This document shows, piece after piece, positions 1 through 11,585 of a stretch of DNA of 64,000 nucleotides. The number at the start of each line of letters is the position of its first letter. Positions within the stretch are counted from its first letter, which is position 1. A program made the position numbers and the translations under genes. Below the pieces are notes generated by a model. That model was not told the origin of the DNA, did not search any database, and saw only the letters and a list, made by a program, of their open reading frames with translations. This DNA is from Adiantum capillus-veneris (Eukaryota > Streptophyta > Polypodiopsida > Polypodiales > Pteridaceae), in NCBI GenBank assembly GCA_014529385.2, contig CM043953.1, forward strand, positions 112,038,549 through 112,102,548. The letters are read 5' to 3'.

Positions 1-621
1 TCAATCCTTCTTCTACCCTTTGATGCAATGATTTTGAGCTATAAATGGAGAAATCATCAATGAACACCTTAATTGACTTTCCAAAGAATGCTTGAAACAC
101 CATGTTCATGAAGCATTAGAAAGTTGCAGGAGCATTTGTCAGGCCAAATGGCATGACTCTAAAAGCATAACAATCCCAAGGAGTGATGAAGGTTGTTTTC
201 AACTGATCCCCAATGTGATACCTATTTGAAAGTAACATAAATAGCCATCACACACAATGTACTTCTCATGACCAACTACCTCATTTAGTATCTCATCCTC
301 AAATGGGAGGGAAAAGTGATCTCTTTTTGTTGCCTCATTTAGTGGACGGTAATCCACACACACCCTCAACTTGATGTTCTTCTTGGGAGTGACAACAATA
401 GGAGAGAACCACTCAGAATTCTCCACTGGATAAATGGAACTCACTACTAGAAGCTTTATTACCTCCTTGAGTAAATCCTGATCCTTGATGACTCTTAGCC
501 TTTGTAGCTTTTGAGCCTTAGGTGTGGCTTCTGATTTTAACTCAATCTTGTGTTGAACACTATCTACTCCATGCACCTCACTGTAGTCTTTAGCAAAAAG
601 ATTAGGACACTTCCTTAGCAC
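1..621 (-). pseudogene. Reverse transcriptase domain of gypsy A
   Basis: The 621-199 part shows the gypsy RT start: the H-K-I-E-L-K segment, W-F-S-P-I-V-V-T-P-K-K, and R-V-C-V-D-Y-R-P-L-N. It continues in another frame below 199 with [14 protein letters not shown] and the catalytic box F-I-D-D-F-S-I-Y-S. A frameshift lies near 199, and an in-frame stop directly follows A-P-A-T-F where gypsy RTs normally have Gln. Order and motifs are diagnostic of Ty3/gypsy pol. The fragment cannot make an active enzyme. Confidence 0.88.
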
Positions 622-1218
622 ACATTTGAACTCCTATCTTTTGTCCTTCATCTTCCACATTTCGGTTCTCTTGAGGACCTACCTCCTCCAAGCCTGGGCA
701 AGAGCTTTCTGGGTTGCTTGGCTTAAACCTTATCCCCATGAATTCAATGGAAGACTCCTCTTCTGTAGTGCTACCACTACCTTCTACTTCTAAAGTGCTA
801 TCAGTTCAGTCTTCCTGCGTCTCACTTTGTGAAGATTCTTCATGGAGATCCTGTTGACGTTGCTCCTTCATTCGAAGACAACCTTCTTATGATTGTCATT
901 TCTACAAATCAACTTTCCACTTTCCCAATACTGCAAAGCTCACATTTTCATTAGCGATGGTCTTCCTAAGATAAATGGATAGCCACTTCCTCGGGGGGTT
1001 CACTATGTGTAAAACTACCATATCACGTGCCTTCAAGACATGTTTGTAAAACCACTTGTCTGTGAATTCTTTTAAGAATATAATGTATCCTTTTCTTTTA
1101 AAATTTGTAAGTTTTTTTCAAATTTGAAACAATAATACCCTTCTGTATATATATTTCTGTTAGTTTCAAGAACTTTAAATACCCTTCTGTTGAACTCACG
1201 TGATAAGTTACATTTTTA

Positions 1219-1548
1219 TTAGGTGACCTCCCCGGGGCCACTTCCCTTGGTCGAGATAACATAAAAATCCCCCACCTTCTTAATGTCAAAGGCCTCCATA
1301 AAAACATTCTTACAAATGCCTACGTACCTAGTGTTGCTATTGTTTTCCATCTTAACTTTGATTTCAGGTGTCTCTTGGATGTGCATGCCTAGTCTTTGCA
1401 TGAGTCCCTTTGTCATGATGCAAATTTGTGCACCCCCATTCACTAGACCTTTGCTAACCAATCTTCCTTTGATATAACAATCTAGAACAGGTGTAATATC
1501 CCCATTCACTTGAGCTTGTGCAATTTTTACAATAGGCAGAGTCTCCAC
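1219..1548 (-). pseudogene. Retropepsin-like protease of gypsy A with mutated active site
   Basis: A 109-residue open frame with the retropepsin pattern L-V-N-G-G-A-Q-I-C-I-M. The active-site triplet is normally D-S/T-G, so the catalytic Asp position reads Asn and the next residue Gly. The following K-V-K-M-E-N-N-S segment and flanking spacing fit a plant gypsy protease. It lies between gag and RT on the same strand. The Asp-to-Asn change should abolish proteolysis. Confidence 0.7.
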
Positions 1549-1767
1549 AATTCCAACATTGCAAGACTCTCCTAGGTCATGGATCTCGCTCTTTAGACTT
1601 CTTTGCTTGTCCCTTTGGAACTACAACTTGTGCAAAGTGAATTGATAGGGTGCTTAAAGATTCATTTAAATTCTCAATCACTTCTGCCATTACTTTAGGA
1701 AGCTCCCTAGATGTCAATGCTTGTGACTTACCTTTGGGTCTAAGACCTTCTATTGGAACCTCTCCCC

Positions 1768-2314
1768 TTAGGCACTTGAGTGTCCTATACTCTTGGAAGC
1801 TCTAATTTCAGTTGCATCATAGGTGGCAGGTGCATCTGCCTCCACCTTTACCTTAAGGTCACGAAAGATTCCAACTATGAACCTCTCCTTTTTTAGAAAT
1901 TTTGCACCATCACTAAGGTTAGCAACATTTTGTATCCATAGAGCCAAAAGACGTAAAAACTCTTGCTTGTACAAGTAGTAGTCATCTAAATCTTTTTGCT
2001 TATGAAAAACAATGTCTTGCCATAGTTTTTGAGTGTTTTGGGGATCAAAGAAGTATCTCTTGAAATGGTTTAAAACTTCTATGTAATCCCCTTTAACTTC
2101 TTCAGGCAAAGTCAAACCAAGTGCTAGCATCTTTCCTAAGGACAACCTCAAACATTTCTACACGTTCCTGATCAGTTACTATCCTCTTGATACGGCAAGA
2201 CATCTTGAAATTTGGTAAAACTAATTCTTCATCCTCTCCAAGCTCTCCAAAGAAAAGAGGATATCTAGACATTTGGCGTTTCCTTTCCATTGAATTGATT
2301 TCAAAGTGACGCAC
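1768..2314 (-). pseudogene. Gag capsid region of gypsy A, frameshifted
   Basis: Two overlapping frames make up a Retrotrans_gag-type domain. The first (2314-2102) carries D-A-S-T-W-F-D-F, the W-F step typical of these capsids. The second (2151-1768) continues with W-Q-D-I-V-F-H-K-Q-K-D-L-D-D-Y-Y and K-Q-E-F-L-R-L-L. One frameshift near 2110-2150 joins them. The ATG at 2314 is a plausible gag start because the basic M-E-R-K-R-Q segment precedes the domain. Confidence 0.72.
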
Positions 2315-2615
2315 GTGTTTTTTTTTTCTTTAAAAGATTTACACAATAATGTTTTCTAAATTGCAATCTGTTCTACAACAAAATAAAAATATGCACATCA
2401 AATGATCTATGATAATCAACAAGAGGCAGGATGATAGGGTTTGGTGATGCAAGAATTTCTCCTACTCTTTGGGCACCAAACATGAAGACCATACGTTGCT
2501 GAAAATGGATCTTTCTACTAATTGCAATGTTTATTTTAATGTGGAGTGAAATGGAAGAGGAAAACCTCTATTCCTGGGTCATTATCCATGGTCTATGCAT
2601 GACCTAATGCTTTAA

Positions 2616-3954
2616 CACTAGAATGGTAACAGGACACTTTTATGTCCTTGGACACTTTTGTGTCCTGTTAAGTGACCATTTTGCTTGAATTATTTGATGA
2701 GTATGAAAATGAATTTCTAGGTGCTATATATCCACAAAGTTGCCTTATGAGCTGAAAAAAACTTAGCATTTTTTTTTGAGTATCGATATCACCATTAACC
2801 TTACTCTTGCACAACATTTTTGAACCTAAATTGTGTGAAAAAACGGGTCCTGTTTTTGGCTTTTTTTAAATGTTTGGCAACTATACCACTCTAAACGTCA
2901 TGTTTGTGAGTTTTAGATGGCTATAGGTTAGGCCTTGATAGTTCTCAACATGTTTTGATGCTTGTAGGGAGAGCTAAGTGTTAAAATTGAAAGTTTTGAC
3001 CAATTTACAAGAATTGCATAATCCTGTTGTTTGGCCAAAATTAGCACTTTTATGACTTTTTTGGTGGCTTTCTTGATATCCAAATTCAATTTTGATTGTG
3101 TAAGTGTAATGTATAACATGAAGCTAATTTTCCTTGAGTTTTGGGGGACCTAATATGCTATATAGCATAGTATATGATGATGGTTGAGTTTTTTGATTGC
3201 TGAAGAATATGATACATTTTATAGTAGCAAGTATAACTTTCTCAATATTGCTAGTTTCTTAGGCCAATTGTGTGTATTTTGTAGGTAGTGACCATATCTA
3301 ATCATAGACTAAAAACTTGGCTAGATGTTGAGTAGTTTCTATGGGTTTCTAGAGGTCATAATGCTAAACCCGGTTTTGTCATATTTGCTGTATTTAGCAC
3401 TTTATCATTGCCCCCAAGGTTCCAATTGTAAGAGATCCATTATCCTTTTGACATGCTCCATGGCTCCTTTTGAATCCAGAGGCCCAAAGGGAACTAAGAA
3501 AACATGTATATAGTATCTGTATTGAGCGTGACTATAGAAACTTTGATGATAGGTCTGCAGAATGGCAAAAATGCAACTTTTTTGTACCTATTTTTTTTGC
3601 CCAAAAAAAATTAGTGAGGTAAAAGCAACCATATGTTTTGGTCACCAACCCATTGAAGTTATTGGGGCATTTTATCTCATGTCCTACAAAAATCTCCACT
3701 CTTATTTATATGCAATCAACCGTAAGAAATTGTTGTTTTGGGCAAAATGCACTGGTCCGTCAACTTTGGAGGCTTGTAGTGAGCAAGGGATGAGAAAAAT
3801 TACAAGTTTCTCATTTTTTTCCATATGTAGTAGTTATTGAACTATAAGCTCATGAAAGGATTTTTCAAAATGAGTGGATCTACTATGGTTTTGGAATTTT
3901 GTCCCAAAAACCTGAAAGGACACTTTTATGTCCTGTTAGGTTACCATTCTAGTG
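2616..3954. mobile_element. Non-autonomous TTAA-flanked DNA element, copy 1 (piggyBac-like ends)
   Basis: A 1339-bp element begins CACTAGAATGGTAAC and ends with the matching inverted TTACCATTCTAGTG. TTAA lies directly outside each end (2612-2615 and 3955-3958). Near both ends are near-palindromes of the form GGACACTTTTATGTCC, two of them on the left. The interior is AT-rich with no convincing protein. A second copy in the opposite orientation is at 50926-52246. TTAA duplication with a CACT start fits piggyBac-type elements; a Tc1/mariner-type TA target with ACACTAG ends is the alternative. Confidence 0.75.
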
Positions 3955-3958
3955 TTAA

Positions 3959-4243
3959 GCAAAAAAAAAAAAATAGACGTCCAAACTAACGTCGTACCTT
4001 ATGAGAGGCAAAATAAAAGGATTTATTGAAGCGTTTATGTTGGCCAACCTAAGAGGGCCCAAAATTCTACGAATTACTTGTTGAAATTGCAACTTAGTAC
4101 TAACAATCATGTGCACCTTTTGCCTTGCAATGGGAATGAAAGGATCGTACAAATTCTCGTGATTCATGGAAACTACTTGACTATTCTAAAATTTGATCCT
4201 ACACAAAAATACACAAGCCTTCCTCCGTGGGGACACCAAAATT
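3959..4243. other. Unassigned spacer
   Basis: Starts with an A-rich tract directly after the TTAA flank. No gene or repeat structure was recognised. Confidence 0.4.
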
Positions 4244-4415
4244 GAGGTTGTCCGGGGCGGGCAACAAGAGAGGCGACCTCTAAACACTCCTCAAGGCTCC
4301 CACACTGCTCAATTGGGGCTAGGGAAACACCAAGCACAACACAACAACAAACCCACAGCCAAACCCAAACAAAATAGGGACACCACCTAGTTATGGTATG
4401 CGAACTAGGATGCAA
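4244..4415 (-). repeat. Interspersed repeat, copy 1 (partner at 13553-13727)
   Basis: The reverse complement of this stretch matches 13553-13727: the same order of a two-cysteine-like GT-rich tract, CAATTGAGC, GGGAGCCT, a GGAGG box, and TTGTTGCCCGCCCC. Both copies can be translated into a shared peptide with I-E-Q-x-G-S-L-E-E-C-L-E, but the surrounding frames look random, so I treat it as a repeat rather than a gene. Confidence 0.6.
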
Positions 4416-5468
4416 GAGAGATTTTGACACAACCAAGAAGATGCGCCACAAAACACACACAAGAAACCTCACACTAATAGACACACAAAATAGACCAGAG
4501 AGAGCTAGAGCAAAGAGAAGAGAGAGGAATGGATCTTGCATAATACCTTATTTGTGACTTGCAAATGTAGATGGTTCATTATGATGCTAGAGCTTGTACA
4601 AAACTACTCAATACTTAATGAATGCTAAACATTGCCAACACACATACACACACACACACACTGTCTTAGGGTGTGGGAGACCTCTCACCACAATACCCTC
4701 TGAAAATGGACACAAAATTGGCAATGAAAACACACTAACACAAGATCAAATAATAAAAACTTAAAATACACAAGTCACCTTGAATTCATCAAACCGTATT
4801 GCACAAGTGGAAGGATGAAGATTTGAACGTCAATTCACGCCTTTGATACACCAAAACTCAATTTATTGATGATGGAGGAACATATACAATAGTGGTTTTG
4901 AGATTTTTGAACTCACTCTCTCTCGCTTGCAATGTGTAGCTTGAAAGATTCTCTCACACCAAAGTGAAGCTCACAAAGTGGTTGTTACGCCTAAGTCTGT
5001 CCTCACGCATAGAGTGTTGGGGTGTTATGTAAGATATTGGGCTTCTTTTACAATAAGGAGAGGGGCCTATTTGTAAGTTGGAGACCCTCATTAAGATCAT
5101 TTGAAAATCCTAATTTACAAGCTAACAAATCAGGATTATGACTTTTTTTTAATATCAAGACATTACGGGCCTTCTTTCTCTGCTTGAGTCATGGATGTGG
5201 GCTCAAAAGAGAGCATTATTGATGGTAGATAGGGTGAAAGTAGAGTTTTAAGGAAGGAGAGAGAGAGAGAGAGAGAGATTTACTATGCACATGTCTTGTG
5301 GTAAGGTGTCTTTTATGGTTAGGTCAATGGCTATTTTGTGTTCGTATGTTAGTGGTTAGTGTTAGTAATCACTTAAAAGTTAATGATATATTTACAATGG
5401 GTAGAATGAGGTGGATGGTTGAAGTAAGATGGTTAAATGAAGTTAGGAAATCCTTGTGATGGTGAAGC
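4416..5468. other. Intergenic; simple repeats only
   Basis: Holds a short (CA)n run near 4645-4662 and a (GA)n run at 5251-5277. Otherwise no gene, terminal repeat or RNA gene was recognised. Confidence 0.4.
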
Positions 5469-5762
5469 TTGAAGAAGTTTTGGACTTGTGTAGGTTCTCA
5501 AAATGACTATCGATCATCTTCTTCTTCTTCTCATCTTTATGCCACCGCCGTCAAGGTTGATTACCTTGATGAAAATGGAAATTCAATTGATGAGATCACT
5601 CAATTTGAAGCGGTTAAGCATGGTCTAAATGCTGAATTATATGTATATATCGAAGGGGTAAGATGGACTTGTACTTTGGAAGTGATAGAGAGACATAGAG
5701 ATGGTGTATGTACATGTAGAGCTCATATGAGAGCTATGAAAGTAAGAGGGGAGGTTAGGTGA
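5469..5762 (+). CDS. Hypothetical small ORF, unknown
   Basis: A 97-residue open frame with balanced composition: a Ser-rich stretch near residues 17-22, then V-D-Y-L-D-E-N-G-N-S-I-D-E, and a C-terminal part with three cysteines. It matches no family I recognise. It sits in repeat DNA between GA and GT microsatellites with no clear promoter. It may be an exon of a decayed gene or chance coding. No function is proposed. Confidence 0.2.
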   Translation: MKKFWTCVGSQNDYRSSSSSSHLYATAVKVDYLDENGNSIDEITQFEAVKHGLNAELYVYIEGVRWTCTLEVIERHRDGVCTCRAHMRAMKVRGEVR

Positions 5763-5818
5763 ACAAGGTGATAGAAACCATGGAAAGTGTAGGTTTGAGT
5801 GAGAGATTGAGAGGAATG

Positions 5819-5848
5819 AGTGTGTGTGTGTGTGTGTGTGTGTGTAGA
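5819..5848. repeat. (GT)n microsatellite
   Basis: About 15 consecutive GT dinucleotides. Confidence 0.95.
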
Positions 5849-6309
5849 AGTGTGGAAAGAGGTGAGAGAAGACTATGGGCTACTTGTGAGAAAAGTGGGC
5901 ATAAAAAAATCATACCTCACTGGTGGTAGCTCCAAAAATTATGAAAAGTTTTGAGGTGATTACTCAGCTCTTGGTCCACATTTTGTTTCATAGCCACCAC
6001 TTTAAATTCAGAGTGGAGATGAATATAAAAAATCCGACCAAAAAGCCTATTTTCCTTCACAAGAAAAGTCTTCAGTGGCTCCCTTCTTGTTGAATTTGCA
6101 TAAAACTCCAAACGTAAGCCCCTCCTTGCATTAGAGCATGACCTAATTGATTCTTTGGGACTTGAAAATATGCATAGTTGTGGATTATGCAGAAATATAA
6201 TATATACATATGATGGAAAAAAATAGGCTAGTATACATATACAGTTTATTGAATCTAGAATAGTATGGGCTATATATAAAATAAATAAATATATGAGAAT
6301 ATAGGTTTT

Positions 6310-6430
6310 CACTACAACAAAAGAAGGTGTTATCGACGCATATATCGATGCGGTTCGTCGCTATGCGCGTTGCTGTGAAACCAGTCGCTGATAGCGACGC
6401 ATATAGCGACGACCATAGCAGAAAATTTTT
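6310..6430. repeat. CACTA left terminal inverted repeat and subterminal repeats
   Basis: Terminal CACTACAACA followed by repeated motifs such as TATCGACGCATATATCGATG and ATAGCGACGCATATAGCGAC in both orientations. These mirror the right subterminal region. Confidence 0.85.
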
Positions 6431-7130
6431 TTCTTGGGCAGAGGGCAGGTAGCCTGGCCTGTGCCCAGTTAAAAGATGTACACAGCCACAGCCAGACTTC
6501 CTGTGCTCTGCCCAAGAAAGCGAGCAACACCAAAATATCAACCATGCTCCCGCGCGCAGAAATCTCGGCAGAGTTCCCTTTGTTTTTACATAAACTTAAA
6601 AAAAAAAACCATATCATGTATACGCCTCCTACATGCTATCCATGTAGGATCTCACATGAGATTTAAGGCCAATGAAAGACAACCGTACCAACTGAAAAGC
6701 ATAGCCATAACTTAAAAGCATAACCATAACCATAACTTAAAAGCATAACCGGCTATAATCACTTTGATCAAAACCATAATGCAGATAACCATAACCATAA
6801 ACAAAATTAACAATAACCATAAGCATAACCAGAAAGAGAAACAATAACTGTCTATACATTGACAATGACAATAATCATAACCATAAGGGAAACAATAACT
6901 GTCTGAACACTAACTGTTTGTACAAAAAAGAGACACAGAACCGTGTCTGTGTCTCACAAAGCATATAGATGAGTTGTGGTCCACTAATGACTAGGCGTCG
7001 CAACCTGCACATAGGACAACTCACAAAATTAGTATTGATATTACTTCACATATAGTGACTTAATTTAATCAACTCACACATAATAATGTCTCACCTCAAG
7101 CGATCAGCGAGACTATAAGGCCTCCCAGTC
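6431..7130. repeat. CACTA interior with a degenerate CATAAC tandem repeat
   Basis: From about 6700 to 6900, CATAAC/CCATAA units recur irregularly, including two copies of a longer block with ACTTAAAAGCATAACC. The rest shows no gene. Confidence 0.65.
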
Positions 7131-8240
7131 TACAGGCTCTCTTGAAGCTTCAAGATCATTCAGTACTTCATAGATACCTCTGCGATATCCATCTGACTCC
7201 TCCTCGCGTGATGGAGCTCGATGCATCGCAAGATTCTGCATTTATACAAAAATCAAAGTAATAAGAATACATGATTCATCGCGTTTTAAAAAACGCCATA
7301 GTTAAGATTGGATTAGAAACTCACAAACTCATAGCGAAAGGTGTTGAAGCCTCCGCTGCCAAGATGAGATGTCCCCCTAGTCATCTATCGTACCTGCGCG
7401 GCCTCACGCTGCTCTCTGAACCGCGTGGCCGCTGTCCGCTCATCCTCCTTGATCTGCAGTCACGTCTCGTGTGGGATGCCCGAAGGCTTCGATGAGCCGG
7501 TCCTGAAAGCCTTCCAAGCTGCATCTCGTCGATGTTTAATGGTGTCCCTTGCAACACCCTTGATCCACCATGCCGAAACAACGGAAGAACCCGGAGCAGG
7601 CTGGTACTCTCTCAGGATGGTCTCCACTATGTAAGTGACTTTTTCCTTTTCTTAATGATCCCAAGACGTCAGAATTCTCGTCAAAAATTGCAGCTCCACA
7701 AGCTGGCAAATCCGCTGTTGCATCTCAGTCCCGACTCTATCCATGTCAACAGAACCATCTCCCCGTACAGTATAGAGCTTGGAGGCACTAGGATCGTGTG
7801 CCCCCCAAGGTGTCCAAGGTGTGCCAAGAGGTGTGTCGAGAGGTGTGCCTGGGTAAGACGGGGGTCGTGAGCGAGGAGGGGTCGAAGCATCTGTGGACCC
7901 TCCTCCACAGCAACCACCACCTTCACCTTACGATCGCCGAGATCGGCGAGTGCGCCTGTGCTGCGGAGATGAGGACGTAACCGCCTCTGCCCCACCCCTA
8001 GGTGTCGAAGCGGTCGTGATGGGAGAAGAAGGCATCGCACCCATAGGCATCCTGAACCCCGTAGGCGTCCCCCCCCTAGGCGTCGGTCCCTCGGGTGTGA
8101 AGCCTGGAGGCGTAGTACCCGTGCCTCTGGCTACCTAGTACTGAGAAGCCTCTGCCATCTGAGCAGGCGTCATCCGTGTAACAAAGCCCATGAATGCATC
8201 TGCACTCATGGAAGCTTGATCTGGAATCTCATCTGCCATA
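7130..8240 (-). pseudogene. Second CACTA gene, possibly a Transposase_24-type protein, broken
   Basis: On the minus strand, downstream of the TNP2 gene, coding-like segments run from an ATG near 8238 (M-A-D-E-I-P-D-Q). A Pro/Thr/Gly-rich linker follows, then a stretch with V-D-M-D-R-V-G-T-E and A-W-W-I-K-G-V-A-R-D, and a basic K-E-D-E-R-T-A-A-T-R-F-R-E-Q segment ending at a CAG/GTACG splice-donor-like site near 7392. A further exon-like piece lies at 7240-7143 (A-P-S-R-E-E-E-S-D-G-Y). Stops occur within it, one replacing a likely Trp. Many CACTA elements have a second gene here; similarity to plant Transposase_24 proteins is suggestive only. Confidence 0.45.
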
Positions 8241-8346
8241 CTAAAGTCCTGCACAAAGAAAGTAAAATAAAGCGTCAGAACACAATTGTTTAAATTAACT
8301 TTAAGCTTAATTTTAAATCAAAGTCTTCACACAAACACTTATAGAC

Positions 8347-9961
8347 CTAGACCTCGACGAGTGAGGCATCATCGATAAGATCTTGCACCGTATCATCATC
8401 TATCTCTAACTGCAAACATAACTCTGCCCCAACTCGTTCTGGCAGATTGTCTTCATCCATTGCATCTTCATCTACAAGTGTCAATTCTGGCTCGTCTGCG
8501 TCATCCCTTGTGTATCTGTCAGCTTCCTCTGCCATACCTTCGGTCATCTCATCTAATGTCACAGTAGTATGGACGTCGTCTGACTGACTTTCCTCCAGGA
8601 GATCTTGCCCTTCAAATAATTGTTTATTCTTGGAGCAACCTGAACCACAAACCACCATTGTCGCTCTCGAGGGTCTGGTACAAAGACCACTTGCTCGAAA
8701 TGTTCGGGGAGAGCAAATGTGTCACTCGCATCTGTCCAAGTCTTTCTAGAATCTATTTGCACAAGTTTGTTTCCATCTCTGCGTACCGTTGCATTGCGAC
8801 CAGAAGTAATCACCTTGAACCACTTCACATCCAACAAAAACATCTCAAACCACCTAAAGCTTACTTTCAGGATATCTGACACCAGACTGCAGTAATCCAG
8901 GCTGCTAGTGCTCTCATTCGTGTCTCTAGCACTGGCCCTGCTCTTTTCAATGAAATTAACCATTACCCCACTGTCAAACGTGTTTCTTCTGTTGTCAATT
9001 TGTCGTGTTCTGAAATGCTTTCCATGCGACCACAGTGCCATGTATGTATGATACTTCCAGTCACTTCCAATAGCCAGCCACTTCCCTTCTTGATAGCAAG
9101 CCATGGCGGGAGGTTGTAATTGATAAGGCACCTAGGCCAAGTGCTCCATGACGAGCTTCTCAAGCCAAATGGATTGACTCCATCCATTGCCATGCTCAAA
9201 CGCAAATTGCGTGGTTCACTCTTAAAATGTGGCCAGGTATCTTCAACGTGCCTCCAAGCCTTCGAATCAGCGGGCACCCTAAATGTTGTGTCAGTGGATC
9301 TACTCGTAGAATGCCACCACATCAACTTTGCAATGGAACCACAACGAAACATGCTTTTTATCCTAGGAATAATAGGGAAATTCCGCAACACTTTAGCTGG
9401 CACTGACTCGCCAACTGCATCTTGTTTGTAGCGCATTGCTCCGCACTTAGGACACGAAAGAATGCAATCATTTGGACATGCATGAATCTTGTTGTAGTCC
9501 AAGCCAACTGAGGTCAGAAGTTGCTTTGCGTTTGGCTTGGAGGGGGGCATTTCATTCCCAGCCGGGAGAAGTTGCTCCCGCAATAACCTGTTTAAGCCAC
9601 ATTAAATTAAAAAGCTCTCCGAGCACATCACCGTTGCAATCAGAAAATCTCTTTTGTAAATTACGTACCTAAACAAAGCAGTGATGCTTGCATCTGACCA
9701 CCTGTACACTCACTGAAGATTCAAAAACGCCAGACAAGTACAAAGCACAGATATTTTGGCGCCTTCATAGATTGGTTGACATGCCAACTTCCTCAACATG
9801 TCTTCAGGAGATAGGCGCACGGCTTCTGGTGCTGCTTCGTTCGCGTTCTCCTCCCTTTTCTGGAAGAAGGCATCCAGCATCTCCTCCATGCCGTCGTCTT
9901 CTATCTGTAAGCCCTTTTCTGCTTCCATCTGTGGCTCTATATTGGTCGGACCTTCACGCAT
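8347..9961 (-). pseudogene. TNP2-type CACTA transposase, internally deleted
   Basis: The minus strand begins with an acidic N-terminal piece ending M-L-R-K-L-A-C-Q-P-I-Y-E-G-A-K (9961-9710). A probable intron (about 9668-9588, GTACGT...AACAG) follows, then the Transposase_21 core start D-Y-N-K-I-H-A-C-P-N-D-C, C-P-K-C-G, F-P-I-I-P-R and M-D-G-V-N-P-F-G (9583-9100). After N-L-P-P-W-L the sequence jumps, by a frame change, to the C-terminal DUF4216-like part (D-S-G-V-M-V, W-F-E-M-F-L-L-D-V-K-W-F-K-V, V-F-V-P-D-P) and an acidic tail (8658-8347). The middle of the transposase is missing, so this copy should not be autonomous. Confidence 0.85.
9588..9668 (-). other. Probable intron in the TNP2 pseudogene
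   Basis: On the minus strand GTACGTAA starts the segment and TTAAACAG ends it. Removing it joins A-L-F-R to L-L-R-E-Q-L-L-P in one frame, matching the usual TNP2 order. Confidence 0.6.
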
Positions 9962-10224
9962 AATCTTTTTTTTCTCTCTCTCTCAGATGTAGGTGCTATG
10001 TTGCGGAAATCAATGCCCGTTCCGTAGGAGTCATATCGCTGATTCTGTACGGTTTCTCTAGCAAACTCTCCGTACTTGTGCACATGCTCATTACATATCC
10101 TACGCTTGCGCAGGATTTGATACTTGCAGAGCGTGCACGAGCATGCAATCTTTTCCTCCATGTTAGTTGATGACGTTGCCATCTACAATGATTATGAATG
10201 TTGTTTTAATATATATATATATAT

Positions 10225-10435
10225 ATATACTCCTGACAATGTAAACTACCTCGCATTCTCTAGTCTTGCCCAATCTCCATACACCTCAGTCCAGAGGTGT
10301 ACGGAGATCAAGACCACCGGGTCAAAATCTCGTCTTTATTGGTCAAATCCTATATGGGTAGACACATACGTGCACTCCCAGGTGTACATGGAAATGCATG
10401 TAGCAGACAAAACCCCTTTGCCTCTTTTAGTTGCA
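10225..10435 (+). repeat. ~200-bp interspersed repeat, copy 1
   Basis: Shares ordered blocks with 19015-19212 and 19480-19695 on the other strand: TAAACTACCTC, the TTTATTGGTCAA box, a GTGCACTCCCA-type box and AAAACCCCTTTGCC. A GGGTCAAAATCTCG stretch resembles a Pol III B box, so a SINE is conceivable, but no clear A box was found. Confidence 0.6.
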
Positions 10436-10784
10436 TAGTTTCTTCTCTGTCTACGAACCCACCTGCCTCCATTCCGAGGTAGCCTATCAGAGAAAGCTTT
10501 TCAATGCCGCACTTGATGAATCATATATTAAAGCATGACCATTTTTGTCATTTTTGTAATGTTCCGTCTGTTTGCAATTTTTTGCACAGGTTTTTCCAAG
10601 GATATTATGCCCATCCTGGTGTTTTTTCACCACATGCACAAGCCATGGAAGTTCTCAGCCCAATGAAAGTTTTCTACCTGATTGTAAACCGGACGGGGCC
10701 TCCATGTCCAAGCCAAAAGATAATGTGGAGATGAATGAGCAACTTGAGAAAGATTCAGAAGCCGTGCATGGTTCTTGCTCAAAA

Positions 10785-10930
10785 AAGCGATCTCAATCTC
10801 TCTTTCTCTCTCGATCTCACTCTCGCTATCTCTCTTTCTATCTCTCTCTCGATCTCGCTCTCGCTATCTCTCTTTCTCTCTCTATTTTCTTATTTTCCTA
10901 TCTCTCTCTCTGTCTTGCTCTTCACTTCCC

Positions 10931-11023
<93 letters not shown>

Positions 11024-11043
11024 CTCTCTTTCTCTATCTCTCT

Positions 11044-11134
<91 letters not shown>
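10785..11134. repeat. Compound (CT)n and (TA)n microsatellite
   Basis: Long CT-rich runs alternate with two TA tracts (about 10972-11021 and 11092-11135). The open frames across it are low-complexity artefacts. Confidence 0.95.
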
Positions 11135-11138
<4 letters not shown>

Positions 11139-11585
11139 ATAGCCGTTTTTTCGGCTCTCTGTAATTGCCATAGTGAGTTATCTCACCCTATCAAATCACT
11201 CAAACACTGTGGTTACCCTCACCCTTTCATTGTACATAGGTGCGTGTGAGTTAGGGGACTTTTCCCATATCTCCTTACTGAAATAAAAAACCCTCAATTA
11301 GCTGGTCATTGGGCTAGTTGAGCCAAAAAAATAAAAAATATAAAAAATATAAGTATATTATGGCCCATGCGTATGTAAATATTTCTTTGTATATAGGGCC
11401 TAAATAAAATATTTTTTCATAATTATTTTGGTATTTATTTAAATATTTCTACCTAAGTGTGTGTTATTTATGCTCTGTACATTGCCTCACCATTACCACA
11501 ATTTTTCTTACCATTTTTCATACTCTTTATTCCATATAGAAATATTTTCATGTAAGCTTATCTTATATTTGGTGTAACTCCACCC
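11133..11585 (+). repeat. Dispersed repeat, copy 1 (inverted partner at 14900-15352)
   Basis: Blocks GCTCTCTGTAATT, CTCACCCTATCAAA, AACACTGTGG, CCATATCTCCTTA, CATAATTATTTTGGTATT and the AATTTTTCTTACC-CATTTTTCATACTC run recur in reverse complement at 14900-15352. Point differences and small gaps show old divergence. Confidence 0.8.

Larger units (their letters stand above)
1..2314 (-). mobile_element. Ty3/gypsy retrotransposon fragment A (gag-pro-RT), decayed, cut by window edge
   Basis: Read on the minus strand, the order is gag (2314-1768), aspartic protease (1548-1219) and reverse transcriptase (621-1), the Ty3/gypsy order. Frames are broken between and within domains, so it is non-functional. 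No LTR or primer site was recognised upstream of gag; the TTAA-flanked element at 2616 lies only 300 bp away. RNase H and integrase, if present, lie beyond the left edge. Confidence 0.85.

Noticed and set aside
4173-4541. Minus-strand 122-residue frame with hydrophobic N-terminus
   Set aside because: It lies over an interspersed repeat also present at 13553 in a different frame context; composition reflects GT-rich DNA.
10572-11249. Long open frames of alternating Leu/Ser and Ile/Tyr
   Set aside because: They are translations of CT and TA microsatellites, not proteins.
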